Assembly (NCBI GenBank): GCA_947476075.1
Contig: CANJPM010000006.1
Span: 1 to 49,388 of the forward strand
DNA length: 49,388 nt
DNA from: Beijerinckiaceae bacterium
GTDB taxonomy: Bacteria; Pseudomonadota; Alphaproteobacteria; Rhizobiales; Beijerinckiaceae
Reading direction: 5' to 3'
The number at the start of each line of letters is the position of its first letter. The first letter of the stretch is position 1. Below are positions 17,447-26,147 of the stretch, piece by piece. Under the pieces are notes generated by a model that had not been told where the DNA came from, searched no databases, and saw only the letters and a list, made by a program, of their open reading frames with translations. A program made the position numbers and the translations under genes.

Positions 17447-18358
17447 ATGCCAACGTTTCCTTCGAGCGGCCCGGTGCGGCTTGCAACCAATCTTGCCGAT
17501 TCAGCATTGGCGAAAGCGGCAAAATCGGGCGAGGTCTCATCGGACCTCGTCCAGTTCGACTTCTGCGGGCCGACCACCGCAAACCAGGGCTTCAAGCCGA
17601 TGGTGCGCGAAGGCAAATTCGACGCTGGCGAACTCGCCATCGTCACCTACATGCAGGCGCTGGATTACGGAAAACCTCTGGTTCTGCTGCCCGCCACCAT
17701 GGTCGGCCGCTTCCAGCATCAATTTTTCGTCTGCCGCAAGGAACGCGCGCCGATGGATCCAAAGACGCTGGAAGGCAAAAAAGTCGCCGTGCGCGCCTAT
17801 ACGCAGACCACTGGCGTGTGGGTGCGCGGCATCTTGCAGGACGAATATGGCGTCGACCTCAATAAGCTGAAATGGCTGTGCTGGGACGATCCGCATCTGG
17901 CCGAATATACTGACCCGCCGGAATTGGTGGAACGCGCTCCCAAGGACAGCAAATCGCTCAATGAACTGGCCCTTGCGGGGGAAGCGGACGCAGTGATTCC
18001 GGCCGCCGATCTTCTCGCCTATCCCGATATGCGCACAGTCGTTGAAAATCCCGACGAGGCCGGGCGCCAATGGGGGGAGAAATACGGCTGCGGCCATATC
18101 AACCACATGTTCGCAGTCCATAGCGATCTGCCGAAGGAGCGCCCCGACGCAGTGCGCGAAATCTTCCGCGTGCTGAAGGAAAGCAAGGCGCGCGCGAACC
18201 TGCCCAAAACGGGCGAAATAGATCAATTGCCGTTTGGCTTTGAGGATTGCTTCAAATCGCTCGACCTCATCACGCGCTACGCGTTTGAGCAGAAGGTCGT
18301 GAAGAAGCGTTATCGGCCCGAGGAGCTGTTCGACGCCATGACGATCAAGCTCGCGTGA
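17447..18358 (+). CDS. Leaderless periplasmic-binding-protein-fold protein, 4,5-dihydroxyphthalate decarboxylase-like
   Basis: A 303-residue protein of the NMT1/SBP type that resembles 4,5-dihydroxyphthalate decarboxylase (Pht5), an enzyme derived from a solute-binding-protein fold. The N terminus (MPTFPSSGPVRLATNLADSA) is hydrophilic, with no signal peptide or lipobox, so the protein should stay in the cytoplasm and is unlikely to be a transport receptor. The segments GKKVAVRAYTQTTGVWVRGIL and INHMFAVH resemble the ligand cleft of the family. No permease or ATPase gene is nearby. Last gene of the plus-strand catabolic run. It may decarboxylate an aromatic acid; automated annotation would probably call it an ABC substrate-binding protein. 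Confidence 0.72.
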   Translation: MPTFPSSGPVRLATNLADSALAKAAKSGEVSSDLVQFDFCGPTTANQGFKPMVREGKFDAGELAIVTYMQALDYGKPLVLLPATMVGRFQHQFFVCRKERAPMDPKTLEGKKVAVRAYTQTTGVWVRGILQDEYGVDLNKLKWLCWDDPHLAEYTDPPELVERAPKDSKSLNELALAGEADAVIPAADLLAYPDMRTVVENPDEAGRQWGEKYGCGHINHMFAVHSDLPKERPDAVREIFRVLKESKARANLPKTGEIDQLPFGFEDCFKSLDLITRYAFEQKVVKKRYRPEELFDAMTIKLA

Positions 18359-18413
18359 AGCGAGTCCCGGTTGCTATCTCAACTCAATCGGGTCCGGTCG
18401 ACGGGGTTTTAAT

Positions 18414-19382
18414 TCAGAGAAAGCGATCGGGGGCCGCGCCCAGCCCGCGCAAAAAATCCTGCGCCAATACTGGCGTCTTGCCGGCGCGCTGGACTTCCAA
18501 CAGGCGCACCGCGCCCTGACCGCAGACAACGGTCAGATCGTCGCCAATCATCGCGCCTGGCGGCTGCCCGCTTGAAGCTTCGGTCAATGAGGATTGCAGC
18601 GTCGATCGCAGCGCCTTCACGCGCTCCGGCCCGCGCCCAAAATCAGCTTCAAACCAGGCGCCTGGGAAAGGCGACAGGCCGCGAATGCGATTGTGGACCT
18701 CGAGCGCAGGCGTGCTCCAGTCGATCCGCGCTTCGGCCTTCTCGATCTTGTGGGCGTAGATCACGCCCTCATTGGGCTGCGGCATGAACGTGAGGCCGAC
18801 GCCCTCCAGCGCATCAAGCGCCTGCACGGCCAGATCCGCGCCAAGGCCTGCCAGAACGTCATGCAATTGGCCGGCGGTGACGTCGTCGCCAATGGGCGTG
18901 CGCGCGATCAGCGCCACGGGGCCGGTGTCGAGGCCCTCCTCCATCTGCATCACCATCACGCCGGTCTCGCGATCTCCGGCCATGATCGCGCGCTGAATCG
19001 GCGCCGCGCCGCGCCAGCGCGGCAAAAGCGAGGCGTGCAGATTGAGGCAGCCGAAACGGGGCGCGTCCAGCACGGGCTTGGGAAGAATCAACCCGTAGGC
19101 GACGACGATAGCGACGTCGGCCGCATGGGAGCTGAGCGTCGCGATCTCGTCTTCTCCGCGCAGGGAACGCGGCGTGAAGACCGGAATTTCATGGCTTTCA
19201 GCCAGTTCATGAACGGGCGATCTTGTGAGCGCAAGACCACGCCTACCGCCGGGTTTTGGGGCGCGAGTATAGCAGGCGACGACCTGATGGCCGCGCGCAA
19301 GAATAGCTTCCAGCACGCGGGCGGAAAACACCGGCGTTCCCATGAAGACGATTCGCAGCGGCTTGGGGCGATGCAGCGACAC
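18414..19382 (-). CDS. fmt: Methionyl-tRNA formyltransferase
   Basis: Adds a formyl group from 10-formyl-THF to initiator Met-tRNA. 322 aa, normal length. The N-terminal formyltransferase domain starts [12 protein letters not shown]; the catalytic Asn-His pair is in [20 protein letters not shown] and the Asp in EEGLDTGPV. The C-terminal OB-like tRNA-binding domain follows from about residue 205. The start at 19382 is GTG with AGGA seven bases upstream, just ahead of the conserved RIVFMG. It lies 33 bases after def, the usual def-fmt operon. No truA follows; the next gene is the convergent end of the catabolic block. Confidence 0.96.
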   Translation of the reverse strand: MSLHRPKPLRIVFMGTPVFSARVLEAILARGHQVVACYTRAPKPGGRRGLALTRSPVHELAESHEIPVFTPRSLRGEDEIATLSSHAADVAIVVAYGLILPKPVLDAPRFGCLNLHASLLPRWRGAAPIQRAIMAGDRETGVMVMQMEEGLDTGPVALIARTPIGDDVTAGQLHDVLAGLGADLAVQALDALEGVGLTFMPQPNEGVIYAHKIEKAEARIDWSTPALEVHNRIRGLSPFPGAWFEADFGRGPERVKALRSTLQSSLTEASSGQPPGAMIGDDLTVVCGQGAVRLLEVQRAGKTPVLAQDFLRGLGAAPDRFL

Positions 19383-19415
19383 GGGCTATCCTGGCTCAAG
19401 GTATAAAGGTGAAAC

Positions 19416-19946
19416 TCAATCGCCGTAGCGTCGGGCTTCCTTGGCGAAGCGCTTCATGACGCGTTCGCGCTTCAAGCGTGAAAGGTAATCGATGAAGAGA
19501 ACCCCGTTGAGATGGTCGATCTCATGCTGGATGCAGGTGGCGAGCAGGCCGTCGGCCTCCATCTCCTTCATCGCGCCAGCGCGATCCAGATAGCGGATCC
19601 AGACGCGAGCGGGTCTCTCTACTTCGGCGTAATAGTCCGGGATCGACAGGCAGCCTTCCTCGTAGACGGCTTTTTCGTCCGAAACTCGGATAATCTCCGG
19701 GTTCACAAGAAAGATCGGATCCTTGACCTCGTCGTCCTCCTCGCCTTCACGCTTGGCGACGTCGATGACGACCAGGCGCTTGGGAATCCCGATCTGGATC
19801 GCAGCCAAACCAATCCCGGGCGCGTCGTACATCGTCTCCAGCATGTCGTCCATGAGCATGCGGATAGACGAATCCACGCCGCTCACGAGAGCCGATTCCT
19901 GCCGCAAACGGCTATCAGGAATGATTACGATTGGAATCAGAGACAT
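19416..19946 (-). CDS. def: Peptide deformylase
   Basis: Removes the N-formyl group from new proteins. 176 aa with all three motifs: [10 protein letters not shown] (45-54), EEGCLSIP with metal ligand Cys99, and HEIDH (141-145) with His141, Glu142 and His145. The start at the ATG at 19946 gives [11 protein letters not shown], typical of the family; the open frame runs 18 codons further up, but that passes through a terminator hairpin. No good Shine-Dalgarno is visible because the T run of that terminator lies 10 bases before the start. Forms an operon with fmt. Confidence 0.96.
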   Translation of the reverse strand: MSLIPIVIIPDSRLRQESALVSGVDSSIRMLMDDMLETMYDAPGIGLAAIQIGIPKRLVVIDVAKREGEEDDEVKDPIFLVNPEIIRVSDEKAVYEEGCLSIPDYYAEVERPARVWIRYLDRAGAMKEMEADGLLATCIQHEIDHLNGVLFIDYLSRLKRERVMKRFAKEARRYGD

Positions 19947-19956
19947 GTTTACGCCG

Positions 19957-19988
19957 AAAAAAAGCCCGCCTGAATTAAACAGACGGGC
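19957..19988 (-). terminator. Intrinsic terminator between hypothetical gene and def
   Basis: On the minus strand a 9-bp stem GCCCGTCTG / CAGGCGGGC (one G-U or mismatch position) with a 7-base loop is followed by TTTTTTT. It ends the transcript of the upstream hypothetical gene and abuts def, whose ATG is only about 10 bases past the T run. Confidence 0.82.
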
Positions 19989-20040
19989 GTTCGAAATCAA
20001 GGTAGCCGCGTGTAACCGCGGTCTGGCGCCGTTCGAACGA

Positions 20041-20469
20041 TCAACCAGACGCGCCCGCGGGACGGCGGGTCAAATCAAAGGTGCGCACGCGCGGCGTCAA
20101 CTGAATGCGCGGACGCCGCTCGACAACGACGGCGCCACCGCCAGAAGAACCCATCGAAGGAGCCAAAGAGCCCATGGGCTTACGGACCCGAGTGCGTTCG
20201 ACAATAACGCTGCGTTCTGCGCCACGACGATCAGCGATGACGCGCTTTTCTGTGTTCTGAGTTTCCTGAAAGGCCTGGAGGACCAGCGGACGGACGTCGT
20301 CCACAGGAACACCCATGAAGCCAGCCGCTATCTCGACCTGTCCATCTACATCGTCAGCCAAGCCCTGAGCCGCTATAATAGCCTCCTCAATCGTAGGCGG
20401 ACACTTCTTGATCCGGATCGGAGGCAAGGTCTTAGGGTCGATTGAGCGCTTTTTCTCTGCGCGGTTCAT
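20041..20469 (-). CDS. Conserved-looking hypothetical protein, basic C terminus
   Basis: 142 residues from the ATG at 20469 ([13 protein letters not shown]); the frame is open 25 codons further up. Function not recognised. The N-terminal half (about 10-70) is acidic/neutral and probably helical, with [18 protein letters not shown] and [17 protein letters not shown]. The C-terminal half is Arg-rich with a Gly/Ser stretch ([14 protein letters not shown]) and looks disordered, perhaps nucleic-acid binding. No signal peptide or membrane segment. It has its own terminator and stands alone between recR and def. Its codon use is like its neighbours, so it is probably real. Confidence 0.7.
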   Translation of the reverse strand: MNRAEKKRSIDPKTLPPIRIKKCPPTIEEAIIAAQGLADDVDGQVEIAAGFMGVPVDDVRPLVLQAFQETQNTEKRVIADRRGAERSVIVERTRVRKPMGSLAPSMGSSGGGAVVVERRPRIQLTPRVRTFDLTRRPAGASG

Positions 20470-20681
20470 AACCAGATCATCCTGTTTAATATTCTCATTA
20501 TGCCAAATGTTTTGCATCGCAGCAAGAAAAATTGTGCACTGCACATCTCAACGCGGCTGCACCGGGAACGAATCGATAGCGTTTGATATAGTTCGACTAT
20601 GAGCGCTCTGGAAGGGCGCGCCGTCGAAACCATCCCCCGAATGGTGACTCATGCCAAGTTCAGGTGTCGAAGCAGCCTGAT

Positions 20682-21287
20682 TCAGAACGCCGTTCGTTGC
20701 CGCATGGCGGCCGACAAAGTTCCTTCGTCAAGATAGTCAAGCTCGCCGCCAACGGGAACGCCATGAGCGAGGCGGGTGATCTTTACCGACGTGTGAGCGA
20801 GGGCGTCCGTGATGTAATGAGCGGTTGTTTGTCCGTCCACGGTCGCGTTCACGGCGAGCACGACTTCCTGGATGTTGGCCTCTATGACACGTCCGATCAA
20901 TGAATCGATATTGAGGTCCTTTGGCCCGATCCCATCCAGCGGCGACAACGTGCCGCCAAGCACATGGAAGCGCGCCCGGGTGGCGCCGGCGCGCTCGAGC
21001 GCCCACAGGTCGGCCACGGTCTCGACGACGACGATCGTCGTCTCATCCCGTCGCGCATCACGGCAGATCGTGCAGGGATTGATGGTGTCCACATTGCCGC
21101 AGGCGGCGCAGACGACGATGCGCTCACGCGCGACCTGCATCGCCTCGGTGAGCGGGCCGAACAATTCCTCGCGTTTGCGGATGAGGTGCAAAGCGGCGCG
21201 CCGGGCTGAGCGTGGCCCCAAACCGGGCAAACGGGCGAGCAATTGAATCAGGCGTTCGATTTCGGGTCCGGCGACGCGTTCAGCCAT
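20682..21287 (-). CDS. recR: Recombination mediator protein RecR
   Basis: 201-residue DNA repair protein that works with RecF and RecO to load RecA at gaps. N-terminal helix-hairpin-helix ([17 protein letters not shown]), a four-cysteine zinc finger ([16 protein letters not shown]) and a Toprim domain ([16 protein letters not shown]) are in order. The ATG at 21287 gives the standard [14 protein letters not shown] start; 13 extra in-frame codons upstream are not conserved. It follows ybaB by 56 bases in the dnaX-ybaB-recR operon. Confidence 0.97.
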   Translation of the reverse strand: MAERVAGPEIERLIQLLARLPGLGPRSARRAALHLIRKREELFGPLTEAMQVARERIVVCAACGNVDTINPCTICRDARRDETTIVVVETVADLWALERAGATRARFHVLGGTLSPLDGIGPKDLNIDSLIGRVIEANIQEVVLAVNATVDGQTTAHYITDALAHTSVKITRLAHGVPVGGELDYLDEGTLSAAMRQRTAF

Positions 21288-21343
21288 GGTGCACAATACG
21301 AGGGGCGCATCACGCCCGCCCGCCAATTCCTGTTAAAAATGTC

Positions 21344-21667
21344 TCAAAAAGGCAGTTTCATGCCCGGCGGCAGAGGGATCCCGGCGGTGACCGCTTGCAT
21401 CCGCTCCTGCATCACGGCTTCGCCCTTCTTGCGGGCGTCCTCATGAGCGGTGACGATAAGATCCTCCAGCATATCCTTCTCGCTGGCGACCAGCAAAGAA
21501 GGGTCAAGGGTGACGCCGCGCATCACGCCCTTGGCGCTCAAGACGATTCGAACCGCGCCGCCGCCGGATTGTCCCTCGACCTCGACAAGCTCCAATTCGC
21601 CCTGAAGCTCCTGCATGCGCGATTGCATCGCCTGCGCCTGCTTCATCAACCCCATGATGTCTTTCAT
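21344..21667 (-). CDS. ybaB: YbaB/EbfC family nucleoid-associated protein
   Basis: 107-residue small DNA-binding protein. Typical N terminus MKDIMGLMKQAQAMQSRMQ (coiled helix), central beta-sheet with GGGAVRIVLSAKG, and C-terminal helix ending in a PPGMKLPF tail. GGGAG upstream supports the ATG at 21667. Located between dnaX and recR as in most proteobacteria, 44 bases after dnaX. Confidence 0.96.
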   Translation of the reverse strand: MKDIMGLMKQAQAMQSRMQELQGELELVEVEGQSGGGAVRIVLSAKGVMRGVTLDPSLLVASEKDMLEDLIVTAHEDARKKGEAVMQERMQAVTAGIPLPPGMKLPF

Positions 21668-21711
21668 GCTTCATCTCCCAAGATAACTCGATCGGCAATT
21701 GCGCGGCTACC

Positions 21712-23610
21712 TCAAAGATCCTCGTCTTCGATCTGGTCCACATAGGCTACCTCGTCGCTACTCTCACGGGCCGATGCAGAATAGGCCGGCTCTGGAATGT
21801 CGCCCCCGGTCGAACGTACGGACACAATTTCGGCGCCTGGAAACCGCTCCAGCACACTTTGCACCAGCGGATCGGCGCGCACGCCGATGGCGCGTTCACG
21901 CTGGCGGCTCTGCTGGCGCTCGTTGATGGTGGGCGCGCCCTCGGCGGTTGAAATCGCCACCATCCAACGCTCGCCCGTCCATTCCTGCAAGCGACGCATC
22001 AAATGCGCGGCTATCTGCGGCGACGCGCCGGGCACAAGCGAAAACTCTATAGAGCCTTGTTCGAAGCGCACCAGACGCATGTCGCGCTCCAGCGCCGTGC
22101 GCAATTGGATGTCGCGGTTAACCTGTGACAGGGCGACAAGATCCTCGAAACGCGCGAGCTGAACTCGAGGGGCGGCACTGGGCGCAACTTGCGCCCGCGT
22201 CGCCGTCTGCGGCGCATAAGACTGAGCAGGGGCCGTTTGGGCAGATAAGGACGCCGGCGCCCGGGCCAAAGCCACGGATCCGCCGCCGCCCGACGGCGCT
22301 CTCGCCGGGGCTGAATCGCCCTCGCCATAGGCCTGATTGGCGAGGCGTCGCAGTGCGTCTTCCGGGGAGGGCAGATCAGCCGCAAAGGCTAGGCGAATCA
22401 GCACCATGTCGGCGGCCGCCAGCGGCCGCGGCGATTCGCGGATTTCCGGTAAGCCCTTGGTCAGAATTTGCCAGGCGCGGGTGAGGGTCTGCATGCTCAA
22501 CGCAGCAGCAAACGCTTTACCGCGCCGCAATTCTTCTTCCGTGATCGCCTTATCGATGCGCATGTCCGGCGACAGCTTCAACAACGTTACGAAATGAACG
22601 AAGCTGGCGACGTCCACCAAGATAAGATTTGGGTCCGAGCCCTGGTCGTATTGATCCTTCAAGAGCGCCAACGCGCCGGGCATGTCGCCCTTCATGACGG
22701 CTTCAAACAGGTCGATCACGCGGGCGCGATCAGCCACGCCGAGCATGTCGCGGATCGTGTCCTCAGAAATTTCGTCGTCAACTGCAGAGGGGCCGTGCGC
22801 AATCGCCTGATCGAGAAGCGACAGCGCATCGCGTACCGATCCTTCAGCGGCGCGCGCAATCAGCGACAGAGCAGGATCGCTGATTCGCACGCTCTCGCGT
22901 ATGCAGATGCCCTGCAAATGAGCCACCATCGCGCCCGATTCAATGCGGCGCAAATCGAACCGCTGGCATCGCGAGCGGACGGTCACGGGAACCTTGTCAA
23001 TTTCCGTTGTCGCGAAAACAAATTTAACATGTCCAGGCGGCTCTTCAAGGGTCTTCAAAAGACCGTTAAAGGCGGCTTTTGAGAGCATGTGCACTTCGTC
23101 GATGATGAAGACCTTGTAGCGCGCCATCACTGGCTTGTAGCGCGCGCCTTCTATGATCTCGCGCACGTCGTCAATGCCGGTGTTGGAGGCGGCGTCCATT
23201 TCGATGACGTCAACGTGACGCGATTCGATGATTGGACCGCAATGCAAGCCCAGAACCGGCATGTCCACGCTTGGCCTGTCAATCACTGGATGGTCAGCTG
23301 AGGCTTCGAGCTGGTAATTGAAGGCGCGGGCCAGAATGCGAGCGGTCGTGGTCTTACCAACGCCGCGAACGCCAGTGAGCAAATAGGCCTGATGAATACG
23401 ATCAAGGCTGAAGGCGTTGCGCAGCGTGCGCACCATCGCCTCCTGCCCGATCAAATCCTCAAAGGTCGAAGGGCGATATTTACGCGCCAGAACACGATAA
23501 GCGCCGGCGACAGAGGGCGACGCCGGGATTGCGTCAAGATCGAACCCAACCTGATCGGGGCTTGGTTTGTTTTCTGTCCCAGGCGTCTTCTGCGAGCGTT
23601 CCTCGTCCAT
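21712..23610 (-). CDS. dnaX: DNA polymerase III subunit gamma/tau
   Basis: Clamp-loader ATPase and polymerase organiser, 632 aa. AAA+ core: GVRGVGKTTTARILA (Walker A), DEVHMLSKAAFNGLLKTLEEPP (Walker B/DEVH) and sensor 1 near VKFVFATTEIDK. Domain III and an Ala/Pro-rich linker (about 450-520) follow, then the tau C-terminal domain. The ATG at 23610 was chosen because the frame upstream runs into the SRP RNA gene. The N-terminal 40 residues before AYRVLARKYRPSTF are a charged extension. I see no clear A-rich slippery site for a gamma form. First gene of dnaX-ybaB-recR. Confidence 0.95.
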   Translation of the reverse strand: MDEERSQKTPGTENKPSPDQVGFDLDAIPASPSVAGAYRVLARKYRPSTFEDLIGQEAMVRTLRNAFSLDRIHQAYLLTGVRGVGKTTTARILARAFNYQLEASADHPVIDRPSVDMPVLGLHCGPIIESRHVDVIEMDAASNTGIDDVREIIEGARYKPVMARYKVFIIDEVHMLSKAAFNGLLKTLEEPPGHVKFVFATTEIDKVPVTVRSRCQRFDLRRIESGAMVAHLQGICIRESVRISDPALSLIARAAEGSVRDALSLLDQAIAHGPSAVDDEISEDTIRDMLGVADRARVIDLFEAVMKGDMPGALALLKDQYDQGSDPNLILVDVASFVHFVTLLKLSPDMRIDKAITEEELRRGKAFAAALSMQTLTRAWQILTKGLPEIRESPRPLAAADMVLIRLAFAADLPSPEDALRRLANQAYGEGDSAPARAPSGGGGSVALARAPASLSAQTAPAQSYAPQTATRAQVAPSAAPRVQLARFEDLVALSQVNRDIQLRTALERDMRLVRFEQGSIEFSLVPGASPQIAAHLMRRLQEWTGERWMVAISTAEGAPTINERQQSRQRERAIGVRADPLVQSVLERFPGAEIVSVRSTGGDIPEPAYSASARESSDEVAYVDQIEDEDL

Positions 23611-23700
23611 TGGATCGTCCGTCCGCGAAAAAGCCGTCGGGACGCCCCGCCGACAAAGAGCCGACCATCCCTTGGGGCTGGCCGCAAACAGATAACAAGT

Positions 23701-23794
23701 AGGAGGCTGGACAGAGACCCGCCCGATCTCGTTAGGGCTGCTTCCTTCCGGACCTGACCCGATTGGCGAGTGGAACGTCCACCGCCAACCTCCC
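23701..23794 (-). ncRNA. ffs: Signal recognition particle RNA (4.5S RNA)
   Basis: On the minus strand the conserved SRP RNA apical loop region GGTCAGGTCCGGAAGGAAGC is present around 23736-23755, followed by AGCCC. The RNA ends pair: 5' GGGAGGUUGG with 3' CCAGCCUCC, closing a long hairpin of about 94 nt, the small bacterial form without an Alu domain. It lies about 90 bases upstream of dnaX, a standard alphaproteobacterial position. The 339-base stretch 23611-23949 holds only this gene and its promoter. Ends are estimated from pairing and may be off by a few bases. Confidence 0.95.
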
Positions 23795-23800
23795 AACGTC

Positions 23801-23829
23801 TATTTGGCAGCGGAACGCATGCGGCGCAA
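23801..23829 (-). promoter_or_regulatory. Candidate promoter of ffs
   Basis: On the minus strand TTGCGC (23829-23824) and CAAATA (23806-23801) are separated by exactly 17 bases, and the -10 element ends six bases before the predicted first G of the SRP RNA. The match to consensus is moderate. Confidence 0.42.
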
Positions 23830-23949
23830 GTGCGTGCTTGGTTTTAGCGCGGCCCGTTTGCGCGATTGCTCTTTCTTCCGGGCGCACTGCGGGGCTAATG
23901 CTTCTGGGCGCATCGTCATCCTGCACACGCGCTGCGCCTTTGAGGTTTC

Positions 23950-24951
23950 ATGACCCAGTCTTTCCGCTTTCCCGACGCTTCCGCTTTGACCGGCTATGCC
24001 GCCAACCCACTGGATCGATTGAACGATTTGCGGGACGATCCTGATCGTCAGGCACAGGTTCTTCGCGAGGATTCCACACGATTGGTGGTTTTTTGCCGCG
24101 ACAAGCCGGTCCTGAAATGCGGCGAAAACGGCGCCAGCGCGGCCTTCACGCTTGAGGAGGCCTTCAACCTCGGGGCCAGACGCGAGCTTGTAATGCTTGG
24201 GTCGAATTCAAAACGCACATTTTTCGCGCTGCAACTGGACGACAGCGCCGCCACCTTGCGGGAATTTGCCGACGAGGGACCAATGGGCGAAACCCGGGAG
24301 CTGGTCATTCCCGGCCGTCCGGACCTGACGATAGGCGAGCTGCGGTCGCTGGCGCTCGACGAGACGCTGGACGCTGAAGAGGTCGGACTGCTTGGCTGCG
24401 CCAAGAGCGTACTTCACTGGCACGCCCGCCACCGGTTTTGCAGCGCCTGCGGGGCGCCGTCACAACCCAACTCAAGCGGCTGGCGGCGCGATTGCCCGAC
24501 CTGCAAAGCTATGCATTTTCCTCGCACGGACCCCGTCGTCATCATGCTGGCAGTGCGCGGCGACTTCTGCCTCCTCGGGCGTCAGCCCCGATTCACCAAG
24601 GGGATGTATTCGGCGTTAGCCGGCTTTCTGGAGCCCGGAGAAACCATTGAGAATGCCGTTCGGCGGGAAATCCAAGAAGAATCCGGCATCTTTCTTGGTA
24701 AAGTTGCTTATTTCGCCTCGCAGCCATGGCCCTTTCCCTCATCCATCATGATTGGCTGCATCGCAGAAGCGCTGTCTGAGGAGATTCAGATGGATGCGGC
24801 TGAACTTGAGGACTGCCGCTGGTTTTCGCGCAACGAGCTCAAGGCAATGTTTGAGGGCTGCCACCCAGATAGTTTCGGCGTGCCGCAGCCGATAGCCATC
24901 GCCCATCTCTTGATGCGCTCATGGGTAGACGGCAAGACACCGCAGTTTTGA
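23950..24951 (+). CDS. nudC: NAD(H) pyrophosphatase / RNA NAD-decapping Nudix hydrolase
   Basis: 333-residue NudC that hydrolyses NADH to NMNH and AMP and can remove NAD caps from RNA. Zinc ribbon Cys164, Cys167, Cys182 and Cys185 (CSACG...CPTC), Nudix box from GFLEPGETIENAVRREIQEE to SG (225-246), and the NudC-specific SQPWPFPSS after it. The ATG at 23950 follows GAGG. It stands alone, divergent from ffs. Confidence 0.96.
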   Translation: MTQSFRFPDASALTGYAANPLDRLNDLRDDPDRQAQVLREDSTRLVVFCRDKPVLKCGENGASAAFTLEEAFNLGARRELVMLGSNSKRTFFALQLDDSAATLREFADEGPMGETRELVIPGRPDLTIGELRSLALDETLDAEEVGLLGCAKSVLHWHARHRFCSACGAPSQPNSSGWRRDCPTCKAMHFPRTDPVVIMLAVRGDFCLLGRQPRFTKGMYSALAGFLEPGETIENAVRREIQEESGIFLGKVAYFASQPWPFPSSIMIGCIAEALSEEIQMDAAELEDCRWFSRNELKAMFEGCHPDSFGVPQPIAIAHLLMRSWVDGKTPQF

Positions 24952-25055
24952 TTTTCCTCAGTGCAAACCAGAATTGACAGTCGGAGGGGCACAACTTAAA
25001 ACTTGTTAGGAAGAAACGGTGCTTTCGTATGAAGAAGGCGCACAGGGAGCGCTCC

Positions 25056-26099
25056 ATGAGTTTTCAGACCGGCTTGGCTATTGCCCCAAACGCTAGCCTT
25101 CGTAGCCGCCTGATCTCACTCTACCTTTGCCTTGGGCTGGTTAATGTGTTGGCATGGGGTTGGGCCTGGAGCGTTTTCAGCAATGAGCCGGTGCTTCTTG
25201 GAGCCGCATTGCTTGCTTGGGTGTTGGGTCTTCGTCACGCCGTCGACCCTGACCATATAGCCGCCATCGACAATGCCACGCGCAAGCTGATGAAGCAGGG
25301 CGAGCGCCCGGTGTCTGTGGGGCTCTGGTTTGCACTTGGCCATTCCACCGTTGTGGTAGTCGCCTGTGCGCTGATTGGTTTTTTCGCCGCCGGGATCAAG
25401 GATTCGCTCGAAGATTTCAAGGACATAGGCGGCCTGATCGGGACATTGGTCTCGTCCGGCTTCCTCCTCACGATAGGCCTCTTCAATCTGTTTGTGTTCC
25501 TTGGCGTCCGGCGCGCGTTTCAAGCGTCGAGGCGGGGAAACAGATATCGCGAAGAAGACGTTGAGGCCATCATGGCCAAGCACGGGTTTCTGGCGCGGTT
25601 CCTGCGCCCGCTGTTCGCGCTGGTTTCCAAGAGCTGGCACATGTATCCGCTCGGGTTTCTTTTTGGCCTTGGCTTTGACACGGCGACCGCCATCGGTCTT
25701 TTCTCCATGACCGCGGCCACCGCCACAGATGGAGTGTCTTTGGCTACAGTCATGGTGTTTCCTGCTCTCTTCGCCGCAGGCATGGCGCTTGCCGACGCCA
25801 CCGACGGGGCCTTGATGCTGGGCGCATATGAATGGGCTTACGTCGATCCTGAGCGGAAGTTGTTTTACAACCTGACCGTCACCGCAATGTCCGCCTTTGT
25901 CGCGCTGGTCATCGGCGCCATTCAGGCAATGAGCCTTGTCGCGGAGAAACTTCACCTGACCGGCGGCGCGTGGGATCTTCTTGTAGCAGTACGCGAGCGC
26001 TTCGACGTGCTCGGGTTCCTGATTGTCGCTTTGTTCGTCCTCGCCTGGGCCGGCGCTGCGCTCGTCTACCGGCAGACTGTCGTCAGCCCGGCCAAGTAA
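25056..26099 (+). CDS. Nickel/cobalt transporter, NiCoT (HoxN/NixA) family
   Basis: Inner-membrane permease for Ni2+ or Co2+, 347 aa with about eight membrane segments. Signature motifs are present: RHAVDPDHIAAIDN (the HX4DH metal-selection motif in the second membrane helix), FALGHSTVVV, LFGLGFDTATAIGL and GMALADATDG. The start at 25056 (MSFQTG) has AGGGAG six bases upstream; an in-frame ATG at 25029 lacks a spaced ribosome site. No cobalamin riboswitch is seen in the short 100-base leader, and no urease or hydrogenase gene is nearby. Ni versus Co preference cannot be told. Confidence 0.94.
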   Translation: MSFQTGLAIAPNASLRSRLISLYLCLGLVNVLAWGWAWSVFSNEPVLLGAALLAWVLGLRHAVDPDHIAAIDNATRKLMKQGERPVSVGLWFALGHSTVVVVACALIGFFAAGIKDSLEDFKDIGGLIGTLVSSGFLLTIGLFNLFVFLGVRRAFQASRRGNRYREEDVEAIMAKHGFLARFLRPLFALVSKSWHMYPLGFLFGLGFDTATAIGLFSMTAATATDGVSLATVMVFPALFAAGMALADATDGALMLGAYEWAYVDPERKLFYNLTVTAMSAFVALVIGAIQAMSLVAEKLHLTGGAWDLLVAVRERFDVLGFLIVALFVLAWAGAALVYRQTVVSPAK

Positions 26100-26101
26100 C
26101 G

Positions 26102-26130
26102 AACCTGACACCAAAATCTGGTGTCAGGTT
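26102..26130. terminator. Perfect 12-bp hairpin between convergent genes
   Basis: AACCTGACACCA and TGGTGTCAGGTT form a perfect 12-bp stem around the loop AAATC, three bases after the NiCoT stop and 18 before the pheA stop. There is no U tract on either strand. It may be a bidirectional Rho-assisted terminator or a REP-like element; only this copy is seen in the window. Confidence 0.55.
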
Positions 26131-26147
26131 GTGAGTTTACATTCGCG

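Noticed and set aside
24952-25055. Cobalamin riboswitch before the NiCoT gene
   Set aside because: The leader is only about 100 bases and lacks a B12-box-like element.
25116-26114. Minus-strand frame of 332 codons opposite the NiCoT permease gene
   Set aside because: Charged, Gln/His-rich composition typical of the complement of a membrane protein gene.
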